A stretch of DNA of 64,000 nucleotides from Trichobilharzia szidati (taxonomy: Eukaryota > Platyhelminthes > Trematoda > Strigeidida > Schistosomatidae). The stretch covers positions 123,744,110 to 123,808,109 of the forward strand of contig OX235279.1 of NCBI GenBank assembly GCA_944472155.2, read 5' to 3'. The notes below the pieces were generated by a model. The model was not told the DNA's origin. It ran no database searches and saw only the letters and a program-made list of their open reading frames with translations. Both the position numbers and the translations under genes were made by a program. This document shows, piece after piece, positions 1 through 9,346 of this stretch; the first letter of the stretch is position 1; each line of letters starts with the position of its first letter.

Positions 1-99
1 ATATGTCTAGTCTTTTATTTGGTATCAGCTCAATCCTACCAGTAAAGTCTTCAGTGTGGCCAGCATTTTAAGTAGCTAGCCATCACTGTGCACTCTTAA

Positions 100-690
100 T
101 TATTGATATTGGGTGGTTGTAGGCAATATGCAGGAAGCACTAAACCTAGGTTTTGTGATTATGTCACTAACGGCAATGAAGGCCCTCATGAAATGAGAGG
201 CAATCTCGCCCTGGATAATGACCGCCAGATTCAACTCAAAAGGAAGGAAAGTGTCAGTTATGCAATGCTGTGCACCCACAAACAACTCAGATCTCGAAAA
301 GAAAGGAGAGTTCTATAGAAAACTACAGGCAACAATGGACAATACTCCAGTCAGTACATTAAAATCTTAGTAGGAGACATGAACGTCTAACTGGGACCAG
401 AGAACACATAAATAGAACTCATCATGGGTGGAAAAGCTCTCGGAGAGATGAATGAAAACGGAGAACTCTTCACTGACAGATGTGCCTTCAATGAACAAGT
501 GATTAGTGGCAGCGTATACAAGCACAAGGATATCCACAAAGCTACATGGGTGTCACCAGACGGGCGAACCAAAAACCAAACTGACTTCATCTCAAAGCTG
601 CTCAGGGAAGTGCAGACGCAGCTTACTGGACACAAAAGTAAGAAGAGGAGCAGACATTGGCTCAGACCGCTATCTCGTGCAAGGAACACT
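100..690 (+). pseudogene. RTE apurinic-type endonuclease domain remnant
   Basis: Two stretches in different frames match the usual endonuclease of RTE elements. Around 225-350, one frame reads VSVMQCCAPTNNSDLEKK, the 'Q-C-Y-A-P-T-N' strand of the EEP fold, with Y replaced by C. At 448-600 another frame reads NENGELFTDRCAFNEQVI followed by HKDIHKATWVSPDGRT and NQTDFI, the highly conserved C-terminal half of this nuclease, which nicks target DNA for insertion. Stop codons and frame changes at about 320, 390 and 735 separate the pieces, so no active enzyme can be made. Weak similarity to the 'NEGPHE' strand near 175-195 suggests that the domain starts before 100. Confidence 0.75.
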
Positions 691-959
691 GCAAATCAAA
701 TTCAAAACTTTCAAGGAAACAGTAGCTGCAGATAGACCACAAGCCAAGTTCAATACTCGAAAACTGGAGAATCAGGATATCTTCAATGCATTCATAAGGA
801 AAAAGGCGGAGACACAAATCAAAACTAGCGAAGAGACCAGCGTTGAAAAAACACTGGAACAGCCTGAAAGCGGTGTGGAATCAAACCCGCATGGAAGTTC
901 TAGACAGAGAGAAAAGACAGGGTAAACAGTAGCTCACTACGAACACATGGAGACTCATA

Positions 960-2530
960 GAAGAGAGAGGGATGGTGAAACAAAAGATTATCCAGTGTAT
1001 CGAAGAGAAACAAAAACAAGAGTTGAATGCAAGCTACAACACACTGAACAAAGGAGTAATGAAGAGTGCCAGGGAAGACAAAAGGAAATATTATGAAGCT
1101 ATGGCAAGTGAAGCAGGACAAGCTGCAGGCAAGGGAAACCTCGCAAGACTCTACCAAACAACTAGGTACCTATCGGGAAACGTTTGACACAAATTCAGCC
1201 GCTGAAGGATGACAATGGAAAGTCACTCACCAAAGAAGTGGAGCAAAGGAAACACGGGGCTCAACACTTCAAAAGACTCCTAAATCGACGAACACCTACA
1301 ACGCGCCCAACATCGGAAGCAGAACTACCAGTGAACATCAACCCTCCGACGAGAACAGCAATCCTGAAGGCCGTAAGGATGTTGAAAACTGGAAAAGCAG
1401 CAGGACCAGATGGAATCCCAGCAGAAGCATTGAAAATGGACTCAGAGACAACAGCGGATTTGATGACACCACTACTGGAGGAGGTAAGAAAAGAGGGCAA
1501 GGTACCTATGGATTGGAAGAAAGGATACTTATTCAAACTGTCAAAGAAAGGAGACTTAAGTCAATGCAAGAACTGGCGCGGAATTATGCTCCTGTCCATC
1601 CCAAACAAAATACTAAGCCGCATCATCTTGCAGGGAATCAAACAAGCCAACCGGGATTAAAAACTTTGATCGGAACAGGCTGGATTCAGGAGAAACAAGT
1701 TATGCATTGATCAGATCGCCACATTACGGATCATCATTGAACAGAGCTTGGAATGGCAGTCAGCTCTCTATCTCAACTTCATTGACTTTGACAAGGCCTT
1801 CAGCAAACGGCGTCGATCGAGAGGTGATTTGGAAACTACTTCGCTACTATGGGGTGCTGCATGCAATTATACATCTCATCCAACAGCTGTACGAAAATGC
1901 TGCATGTCAAGTAATCCACAACGGGAAACTTACGGAACCCTTCGAAGTGAAGACGGGAGTAAGACAAGCTGGCTGCCCACTATCTCCAATGGTTTTCCTG
2001 ATTGCGATAGACTAGATAATGTGACAGACAGACAATGGGCAACGAAGAGACAGGCATAAAATTGAATCGCACAAAACACTTGGAGGATCTGGACTTCGCC
2101 GATGATATATGTCTGATTCTCCACAAACTGGAAGATATGCTAGTGGAAAGCGACAAGTTGGCAGAAGAAGCATCCACAGAAGATAGGACTCCAGGTGAAT
2201 ATAGAGAAGACAGAGGTGATGTAGATTCCTGGCCAACAGCAACAGCCACAACAATAACAACAGACAACAATCAGCCAGCATAAATGGGAGGAATCTGGAA
2301 GAAGCAACGTCATTTTACCTACCTACCTACTGGGAAGCATCGTTTCAATTACAGACGGTACTAACGAGGATATCACAGCGAGGATAGGAAAAGCAAGGCA
2401 AGCTTTCGTTTCTCTCAAGTGTGTGTAGAGGTCAACAGCACTCACCATGAAAAACAAGATGCGGATTTTCAACTCCAATATGAAGTCAGTGATACTATAC
2501 GGATCGGAGACTTGGCGCATCACGAAGGCA
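960..2530 (+). pseudogene. RTE reverse transcriptase remnant
   Basis: The frame at 1184-1660 carries GKAAGPDGIPAEALK, then VPMDWKKGYLFKLSKKGD and NWRGIMLLS, which are RT motifs 0 to 2 in RTE-type LINEs. A different frame at 1707-2015 gives VIWKLLRYYGV, then TGVRQAGCPLSP (the VRQGC-LSP motif with an inserted residue). A third frame from 2035 gives LEDLDFADDICL, where F-A-D-D at 2095-2106 is the catalytic YADD-type box. The piece at 2330-2525 holds the 'GSI', 'GKARQAF' and 'GSETWR' C-terminal strands. At least four frame changes and several stops show the copy is inactive. The upstream part (960-1187) resembles the linker between nuclease and RT. Confidence 0.8.
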
Positions 2531-2699
2531 TGTGGACAGATGTGGAGCCCGGTGAAAAAGTTGGTGGAGAACCAGACGCATTGAAGACGTGCAGCTGAAG
2601 CCCTATGTTCCTCTAGGAACTAAAGGAAACAATAATAATAATTTGTGCTTGCTTGCAAATCTTAGCCCTTAGACCTAAGGTTTGTGATGTAGCGTCAAA

Positions 2700-3495
2700 A
2701 AAATGAATTGAACACGAAAGTCCAATTTGAGAATTCAATCAACCAGATAAAAGATCTGATCCCAACCTCATATGACAGTTCAAAGCTTTTCAAATCAACC
2801 ATTTTAAATTTCTATCTCGATTACATGAACAAAAACGCCAGCTTTCGTAATTTACTCTCCAAAAAACATCAAAAGCAGCCAAAAGAACTGAAAGATAATG
2901 AAAACTTGATCATGAGACGGCCAGATAAAGGTTCCGGAATCGTCTTCATGAACAAATCAGACTACCTAAGCAAGCTATCGGTGATACTGTCAGGTGATAA
3001 AAAGTTTCAAAAACAGTCTCCATAGATAGATCCCACCGAACAGACGGAGCTCCAGCTAACAAAGATATTGAAAAAAATGAAAAACGAATCCATTGTCAGT
3101 TCAAAACTATATGAATAACTGCGTCCATCTGGTTCTACAACGTCGTGCATGTATGGCTTATTTAAAGTGCACAAACAAGACGTCCTACTCCTCTGAGTAC
3201 TAGATATGATAGATTCCCCATATCACTCAATCGCGAAATGGCTTATGGACACTCTCTGGCCAGTGAAACAGAATCTGTCAAGACACAGCCTCCGTGACAC
3301 ATCCGATTTTGTTGACTCAGTCATTAGTTTCAATGTGAAAGAGAAGAAAATGGCCTCCTTGGTATGGTCTCTCTCCTCACCAACGTTTCAATGGCAGAAA
3401 CCGTATGTTTTCAGAAACGTCTTGCCGATGAGTAGCAACAAACACAGAACCTGAGTTTAAGACTCCCTGCGGATTGCCTCCAACCATCTAATATC
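2700..3495 (+). mobile_element. Penelope-like element fragment (N-terminal half of RT), degenerate
   Basis: The frame at 2708-3025 ends its conserved part with ENLIMRRPDKGSGIVFMNKS, the 'ADKGGAVVVM' block typical of PLE reverse transcriptases. Past a stop at 3025 come LRPSGSTTS and an 'YGL-KVHK' block (3120-3180), then at 3206 a frame with IDSPYHSIAKWL and RDTSDFVDSV, which match the PLE block before the first catalytic Asp. The fragment ends near 3495 before the catalytic YVDD motif; no GIY-YIG domain follows. It begins just after the RTE (AAT)n tail, so the RTE or the PLE inserted next to the other. Several stops make it a fossil. Confidence 0.75.
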
Positions 3496-6386
3496 AATGA
3501 ACACTGATTTTTGCTTAGTTTATTTTATAATTAATCTTTACATATTGAAGTCTAATGTCAGTTTTACCTTCAACAATAATTCATAACCGTTATTATTTTT
3601 ATTGATTACTGACAAGAAATACTTTTACCTGAGGCTGTCCATAACTAGTGAAATACAGACCCGAAAGAAAAATGAAGTTATTTTATTTTCACTGTAATGT
3701 TTGTTTGCTTTTTCTTCCCAAATGAATATAATCAAATCAGTAGGGACCAGTATAATATCAATAGTACACTTTCTCGTTTGAAAGAACTGTTACTTTTTAT
3801 TATTGTGTAGCATCTGTAGACTTGAAGTTTCATGGGATACTTTAAAGTGATATATGCACCATGGGAGCTTCCAGTCAAAAATTAATTTGTTGATGTTATT
3901 CTCGTTGGAAATAAAGCAAAGGACCACCAACAACTGCTGATCACTGAACATCTGTTTAGTATAATATTGAGGAATTTTATATTTCGTTTGCTCAATGAAC
4001 TTTGAAAGCATCAACTGTTGTAACCAGCACCCTGAATGGTTCATTTTTATAAACATAATAAACTATTCAATAGTATTCTATGTGAAATATGTGCCTGTTG
4101 ATCTTCACTCAATTACTGTTAAGTAACTCTTAAAATGTGTTTGTCGACAAACTGTTCTAAAATTAACTTCTTACGATTTATACATCTAAGTTTCGAAGAC
4201 AGAAAAGAAAATGTTAAAAAATGGACAATACGTTTTACAATGTATTAACCGCTATAAAATATGAGAAATCTGTCTTCTTCCAGTGAAAGAGAATAAGGTT
4301 TAAATGACATTTAAAGCACATAAGAATGATTAACGCATCTTTCTGGTTGTCTGGTAAATTGTTATAATCCGATCATTCCCAGGATTGTGCTAACTAGGTA
4401 AAGAATGATATAGTTTTCTAATTATAGCTGTCACAGCTGATCAGAATCAGAATGTTTCTTCAGTTGTCCTCAAAGTAAGCATACTTATGTTAAAATTAAA
4501 TTCAAAGGCGAAGACTACAAACGTATGATTAATGCGTCGGAACCGAAAAAATTAATATGACAATGCCTCATCTATATAAGTAACTTGCTGACATACGACA
4601 ATAACAACAGTTTTGTACACATGGTCTCTGAATGTTTGGGGGCGTACAGGAAGAAAAGGTTGTGGTGTTATACTTTACCACTTAACAGTCTAACTCAAAC
4701 TGCTAATGAAAACTGGTACCAACTAAATCAGCAACATACCCCACCTGAAAAATACGGAATCAACAATCGGAATTACTTGAAAATGTACACTTGAAAGCAG
4801 TAAGTTTCACTGGTCAGAAGTTATATTTATTTCGATAAATGTTTAGTAATTTATCTAACTGATAACGGCTAAATATAAGACACGGAGTTTATGTGTGATA
4901 GACAGCATACGGAAAGTGTGAAAATGGCATGTGAATCTGCTCGGATGCATACTGATTAAAATGTACATTAAAACATCTTAAGTATGCATTGCTAAAGTGG
5001 TGTTATATTTAGTTACTTAGTTATGAGCTTATTTATTGTAGTTCTATTTATATTTTGTTACTTGAGTGGTGAGCTATGAAGTAACAAAGAGACTAAATAT
5101 ATTTCTTCCCACGAAAAAACCTTTTTTCGTTTTCAAATGCTTTAATTCGCTTAACACAGTTACTCCACATAATTTCATTAATTTGTTAACGATTTTTATT
5201 GACTGTCTAGTTTACAAAATTAGGCATCAATGTACTAATTTCACTATGGAAAGTAGTCTGAAATTCATCTCATTAGAAGACTCAGGTCACTCTCTTAGTT
5301 TTCGTCATATACGCTAGATTGTCGTATACTTTTCCTAAGTCAGACAACTTGAACTGATGCAAAACTTAGTGTTGTTTTTGTAGTCACTCCAATAAAGCTA
5401 ATGGATCAACATTTGAATTTTTTCAAAAGAATGGATACTGAACAAAGAGTACTCTTTTCGATAAATTCATCACCAGGCTCTACAGTTATATCTATAATAG
5501 TGAATGAATGAATGAATTAGCGTTATGAACAACATTAATGTTTAAATAACATCGAATCAATAATATTGATAGATTACAGCTCAACAGCATCAACATAAAA
5601 ATAAGCTGAATGTCAGAAAAATTAGGAAGAGACCGTACTTTTGTTGCAAAGCTGCATCGTTGTTTGTACCATAACTATTATGAACCGAATTTAGCAAAAT
5701 GCGCCTAATCCTCAAGAGGTGATAACTGAAACAATACAACCTTTTACTCCTTAAATCATTACTCTACGTGATCATAGATATTCTTAGTTATTCTCATTCG
5801 TGCTCTCTTTAACTCATCATGTGTCGTATTTAGATGCGAATATGTCACCTGAACCACAGTGTCATGTTAGTGAATAGAAAATAATATATTCCTCATTCAG
5901 ATATAAACTCTTCAAGAAACGTAACGGTTAAAGTGAAACAACTTAGTCAACTGAGTGTCAGGCAGGTTTCCAGTTTTAAGTCTATAAAAACATAAACATA
6001 TATTTTTAAAGTTCAAGCATTTTAAATACCATATCACATAGACTTTTTGATGAGATATGACAAGCTTTGAATCTCATGCGTAGAATAAATAATCCCCCAG
6101 TACACACCTGTTCACGATAACAGTGCTCAAGATAAATAAACGCAGAATGTTGTAATTTGTCACATAACACTTATTTTCATACCAAGTGTTGTACTTTGGA
6201 TTATTCTTTAGACAGTGTTGATAACATTTTGTCACCTTTTTTATCCTTTATATGCCTCATGTTTATGCATCTTTTTCTACATTCTAAAACAGTATTCACA
6301 TTGAAATCTAGTCACTTAAACAGGTGTTTCTAGGAAGTTCAATTATTACAAATCATAACTGATGATTTTCATACTAATTATTTCAG
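3496..6386. other. A+T-rich stretch without a recognisable gene
   Basis: No reading frame here has recognisable domains. A frame at 4585-4794 is open for 69 codons but shows no convincing splice sites or known motif. The stretch contains one relic of a PLE terminal motif (5448-5495, listed separately) and a short GAATGAATGAAT run near 5502-5515. It may be upstream intron or promoter sequence of the PDZ gene that follows. Confidence 0.5.
5448..5495. repeat. Solo relic of PLE terminal motif
   Basis: The segment reads CTGAACAAAGAG, ACTCTTTTCG, then an AATTCATCACC and GCTCTACAGTTATAT part. The same order of blocks forms the outer end of the PLE at 45925-45985 (GTTCAGCGAAGAG, CTCTTTTCGG, CGAATACATT, ACTGTACAATCGCAT). 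No PLE coding sequence lies next to it, so it is an isolated end left by deletion, recombination or severe truncation. Confidence 0.5.
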
Positions 6387-6444
6387 ACACACAATTCTCC
6401 TCTGCACTATAGTGAACTTAGACTATCAAGATGCTTACTGAAAG
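6387..6444 (+). CDS. Possible upstream coding exon of the syntenin-like gene
   Basis: A pyrimidine-leaning acceptor ending TTATTTCAG precedes 6387 and a GTTAAT donor follows 6444. The 58 nt encode 19 open codons (THNSPLHYSELRLSRCLLK) plus one base, which exactly supplies the missing first base of the codon at the start of the next possible exon (7090). The phase match is the main support. The donor is not a strong consensus, and no homology was recognised, so this is tentative. Confidence 0.28.
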
Positions 6445-7089
6445 GTTAATTGAAATACCATTTGTGTTGTTATCGAACAAAACAGGTTTTTAAACACATC
6501 ATTAGCTAGAGTGATAAAAAAGTAAGCCTCAAGTGATTTCATTCCAGGCAATAGATGTTCACAAGATTGCTTACATATTTATGGGAGTCTGAATGATCTT
6601 CTTGTCCTACCACAATTGGTAGATAATATGCAGTTTTAAATGCCAAACTTAATTTTTTTCACGAGTATTTTATTTACATCAAGAAGGATCCACCGTAAGA
6701 CTGTAGTATAAGACAAAATTTGTCACCAAATATTGAATACTAAGTGAATATTTTCTAGCAGCCTGGAATCAATAGTCTAACTAGAATTCATATCACCTTC
6801 TAAGTGGCTCCTTGAAAACGCAGTTGAACTATGCATTTGATGTACAACATCTCCATAAAAATTGCATTTAGGGATACCTGAAATTCTACTGTGTGTGCAT
6901 GAAACGCACAACTCCGTTTAAGATTTAGAATACAAGAGTAGCTATCGTTAAATTTTTAAATTTCTTACCGAAAATAAATCAAGAATTTCAGTTTATCCAA
7001 AATGAGTAGGATGAATAAAATCCTTTTATTATTGTTTCAAAGCCAAGTGTTCTCAATATTAAACCACTGTTTAATTTCCCTTGTTAAAG

Positions 7090-7141
7090 ATGAGGCCCAG
7101 GCACTACCATTGTATCAACAAATGCTCACAATAGGTCAAAG
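7090..7141 (+). CDS. Probable short coding exon of the syntenin-like gene
   Basis: The acceptor is TTTCCCTTGTTAAAG and the donor is AAAG/GTATGA. The 52 nt encode EAQALPLYQQMLTIGQ with a split codon at each side. Its last two bases (AG) join the first base of the next exon at 9265 (G) to give an Arg codon, and its first two bases join a G from the exon proposed at 6387-6444 to give Asp. The 'LPLYQQM' part may correspond to the 'YP-L--YMGL' region that precedes PDZ1 in syntenins, but that resemblance is slight. Support is splice sites plus phase. Confidence 0.42.
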
Positions 7142-7450
7142 GTATGAAAGACGTTGCACTAGAGATAAGCACTTAGTCTCACCGTATTTATGGTTTAATG
7201 TGACAGAAGTTTATAGCTTCTTTCTCATCACTAAGAACTATAAAATACAAATAAGAAGATGAAAGTCATTAAAATTCTATTCTACCAATGATCATAAATC
7301 CAGTAGGAAATGAAAGGCTATTTAATATCTCTGACTTTTTCACTTTAAGTCCACTAAGACATTGTTATTTCTTTGTTGCTGAAATTTCAGTCTTTTAACG
7401 ACTTACTGTTTCCCATACGAAACTATTCACTGTTAATGGCTTTAGTATAT
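7142..7450 (+). other. Intronic or intergenic stretch, no gene seen
   Basis: If exon 7090-7141 is real, this is the start of the intron that ends at 9264. The intron then contains a SINE-A (7451-7641) and a non-LTR retrotransposon tail (7690-8330). I see no other structure here. Confidence 0.4.
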
Positions 7451-7641
7451 TTTTATTTATTTTTGATTACAGCTTGATTCCACACCGTATGTTTTGGTAC
7501 AGGTATGGAATTTTCAGTATGTGATATCGGTAGCCCAAATTTTTCAGGCCGACCATAGATATCAGGTGTGCGTCGGTAGCGGATCGAACACCGGACCATG
7601 TGCATGGTCGGCGAGAGTCCTTACCACTGTGCCACCGACTC
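7451..7641 (-). mobile_element. SINE-A, tRNA-derived, reverse orientation
   Basis: On the reverse strand the unit starts with a tRNA-like head: the A box is near GTGGCACAGTGG, followed by GACCATGCACATGGTC and a B box GTTCGATCC. The body continues with TATCTATGGTCGGCCTG, AAATTTGGGCTACCGATATC and a tail ACGGTGTGGAATCAAGCTG followed by an A+T-rich end. The same head and body occur at 37643-37833 and 58231-58432. The acceptor-stem complement in the 3' part of the head is mutated (CTACCGACGCA). SINEs of this kind are transcribed by RNA polymerase III and moved by a partner LINE. Confidence 0.75.
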
Positions 7642-7689
7642 ACATATCTGGTTAGAATTTAGCTCACAGGCTCGAAACCCGCTTCTTCT

Positions 7690-8335
7690 ACTACAGCCTG
7701 GGTTAGGTGGTATAATAAGGTAAGTAATGTTGACGTTAGGCATAGAGTGTTGGGCAAAGAGGGAAAATCACTCGAAGAGGCTATGAAGTTACATAGATTG
7801 AGATGGTTAGGTCACGTGCTGTGCATGCCTAACCATCGTCTCCCCCGATGGGCATTACTAGCTGATATAGGTGCAGGTTGGAAAAGAGTAAGTGGTGGCC
7901 AAACAAAAACATGGCCTCATCAATCCATGAAATCCTTGACAGTTAAACTGAGTCAGGTAGGGAGATGCAGACTTCCGGGTTGGGGCCCTCGGGACTCTAA
8001 GAATCAATGGCTGGAGACAATAGGTGACATGGCTCAAAATCGTTGTCAATGGCTTACGCAGATGTATTCAGTCTCTTTAACCTTCATATTCCTTTCTACC
8101 ATTACTCATTCTGTTTCACTCTTATACTTATCTAAATTCTATTGATTCTCTTCTTCCCTTTTCCTGTCTACCTTTGTGTGCTATTTGGAACGTGGCAACT
8201 CGAACTGCTGCACTTCGGTGCCAAGTTCTATGTTGAATCCAGCAGCAGCAGCCTGGGTTTACGAGTAGCATCGTTAGCCCTCATACAATAGGCGTAGCTC
8301 TTGAACTGGTACATAAGACTTATCTTTGTGGAGCT
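7690..8335 (+). mobile_element. Non-LTR retrotransposon C-terminal fragment with 3' UTR
   Basis: One frame from about 7715 is open to 8143 and reads NVDVRHRVLGK, LEEAMKLHRLRWLGHVL, RLPRWALLADIGAGWK, GGQTKTW, and GRCRLPGWGPRDSKNQWLET. The 'LHRLRWLGHVLR-P--RLPRRAL' and 'W-P-D--N-WLET---MAQNR-QW' blocks are typical of the end of RTE-type polyproteins in schistosomes. Only the C-terminal region is present, so this is a 5'-truncated insertion. The family differs from the one at 1-2642, whose end has the RRKWRWIGH block. After the coding part, 8145-8335 looks like a 3' UTR (CAGCAGCAGCAG at about 8245). The exact right edge is uncertain. Confidence 0.7.
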
Positions 8336-9264
8336 ACGGCACTCATCTTACGAACAATTCCTCTTTCCACCAACGAGAGTTTGGATAACCAAATAACATC
8401 ACTAACTTTCATGCACTAGTTGTGGCTCACTGATAGCTGCGTGGAAATGCAAATAGTTATTTGGTAGCATTTCATTTTCAGTCAGAATTGAAATTATTTG
8501 AGAAAGAATATTCGCTAATAATTATTTTCTTAAAGTTTTGATACTCAACAGTGACCAGCTTGCCAAATGACTTTATTTATATTTCATTCCATCTACATCA
8601 ACTGATTCAAACACAATAAGAACTCAAAAGCATACGCGATTCTACTAATATCATTCCGTCAAACGGTTATTAACTCTTTTTGGATACCTGGATTATTATC
8701 CAAATCAACTACAATAAAAACTTGTAGATATAAATGTCAGGATAATGAATATGTAATTCTGCTGCTTTAGTTTCTCACTTCTCCAACAGACCGGTAATTA
8801 TGAACACCATCACACGTTTTACACCTCCTTTCCAAAAATCTTCAAAAGAACACACATAGTATCCGAATCTCTGTGTTAGATATTACTCAGCGTTTGACAG
8901 TATAGATTTTAATATAGCCAAAATATTCATTCAGACATTTATAAAACACAAAAAAATTGAGCAAAGAATGTCTTTTTCGATAAATTCCTCTTCTGGCTCT
9001 ACAATTATATATATGCCTATATACACAGAATAGATTTCGGTGTTTATATCATGATGGCAGGAAGAAAAAGGCGAATGAAGATTGTTTCCTTGTATTCTTG
9101 AAGTCTCAGAGAAGCATTCATCTTAATGAAACTTCAGTAGTGAATAGAAATTTATAACTGCATAGCTTTTTTTTGATTGTGATAATTAACAATACAACTT
9201 ATATAATATATGTTGACATGTTTAGTAGCTTTATTCATTTCTCTGATATTTTCTTGTTTTGCAG
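8336..9264. other. A+T-rich stretch, probably intronic, no gene seen
   Basis: This lies before the well-supported exon at 9265 and is probably intron. It contains one PLE terminal-motif relic (8957-9012). Nothing else was recognised. Confidence 0.5.
8957..9012. repeat. Solo relic of PLE terminal motif
   Basis: The blocks TTGAGCAAAGAATG, TCTTTTTCGATAAATTC and GGCTCTACAATTATAT repeat the order seen at 5448-5495 and at the PLE outer ends near 45930 and 57960. No PLE coding sequence adjoins it. Confidence 0.45.
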
Positions 9265-9346
9265 GCCGTTCACTTCATATCTTCTTACAACAGTTATTCG
9301 AAAACAGAATGGGAAAATTGGAATAAAACTAAGAAGCTATCAAAAC
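9265..9346 (+). CDS. PDZ gene exon: first PDZ strand and binding loop
   Basis: The acceptor is TTTTCTTGTTTTGCAG and the donor is AAAAC/GTAAGC, both close to consensus. The exon starts with the last base of an Arg codon and then encodes PFTSYLLTTVIRKQNGKIGI, ending with KLRSYQN on a complete codon. The GKIGIKL part is the PDZ carboxylate-binding loop (G-phi-G-phi form), where the free C-terminus of a ligand is held. Confidence 0.82.

Larger units (their letters stand above)
1..2642 (+). mobile_element. RTE-clade non-LTR retrotransposon, degenerate copy, cut by the window edge
   Basis: The order endonuclease, reverse transcriptase, C-terminal region and a short (AAT)n tail is seen across 1-2642, which is the layout of RTE-type LINEs. 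The copy is dead: the coding sequence changes frame many times, and near 2525 the sequence jumps from the 'GSETWR' region straight to the last part of the C-terminal domain, so some C-terminal coding sequence is deleted. The 3' end reads TGAAGCCCTATGTTCC, then a TAGGAAC-type segment, then AATAATAATAAT at about 2630-2642. The same 3' end is found at 38163-38176 and 63200-63245, so at least four copies of one family are in this window (the fourth is at 61675, reverse strand). The 5' end lies outside the window. Confidence 0.85.

Noticed and set aside
1..2642. Active retrotransposon
   Set aside because: Too many frame changes and an internal deletion near 2525; it is a fossil copy.
4585..4794. 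69-codon frame with mixed residues
   Set aside because: No known domain, no good acceptor or donor; probably chance.
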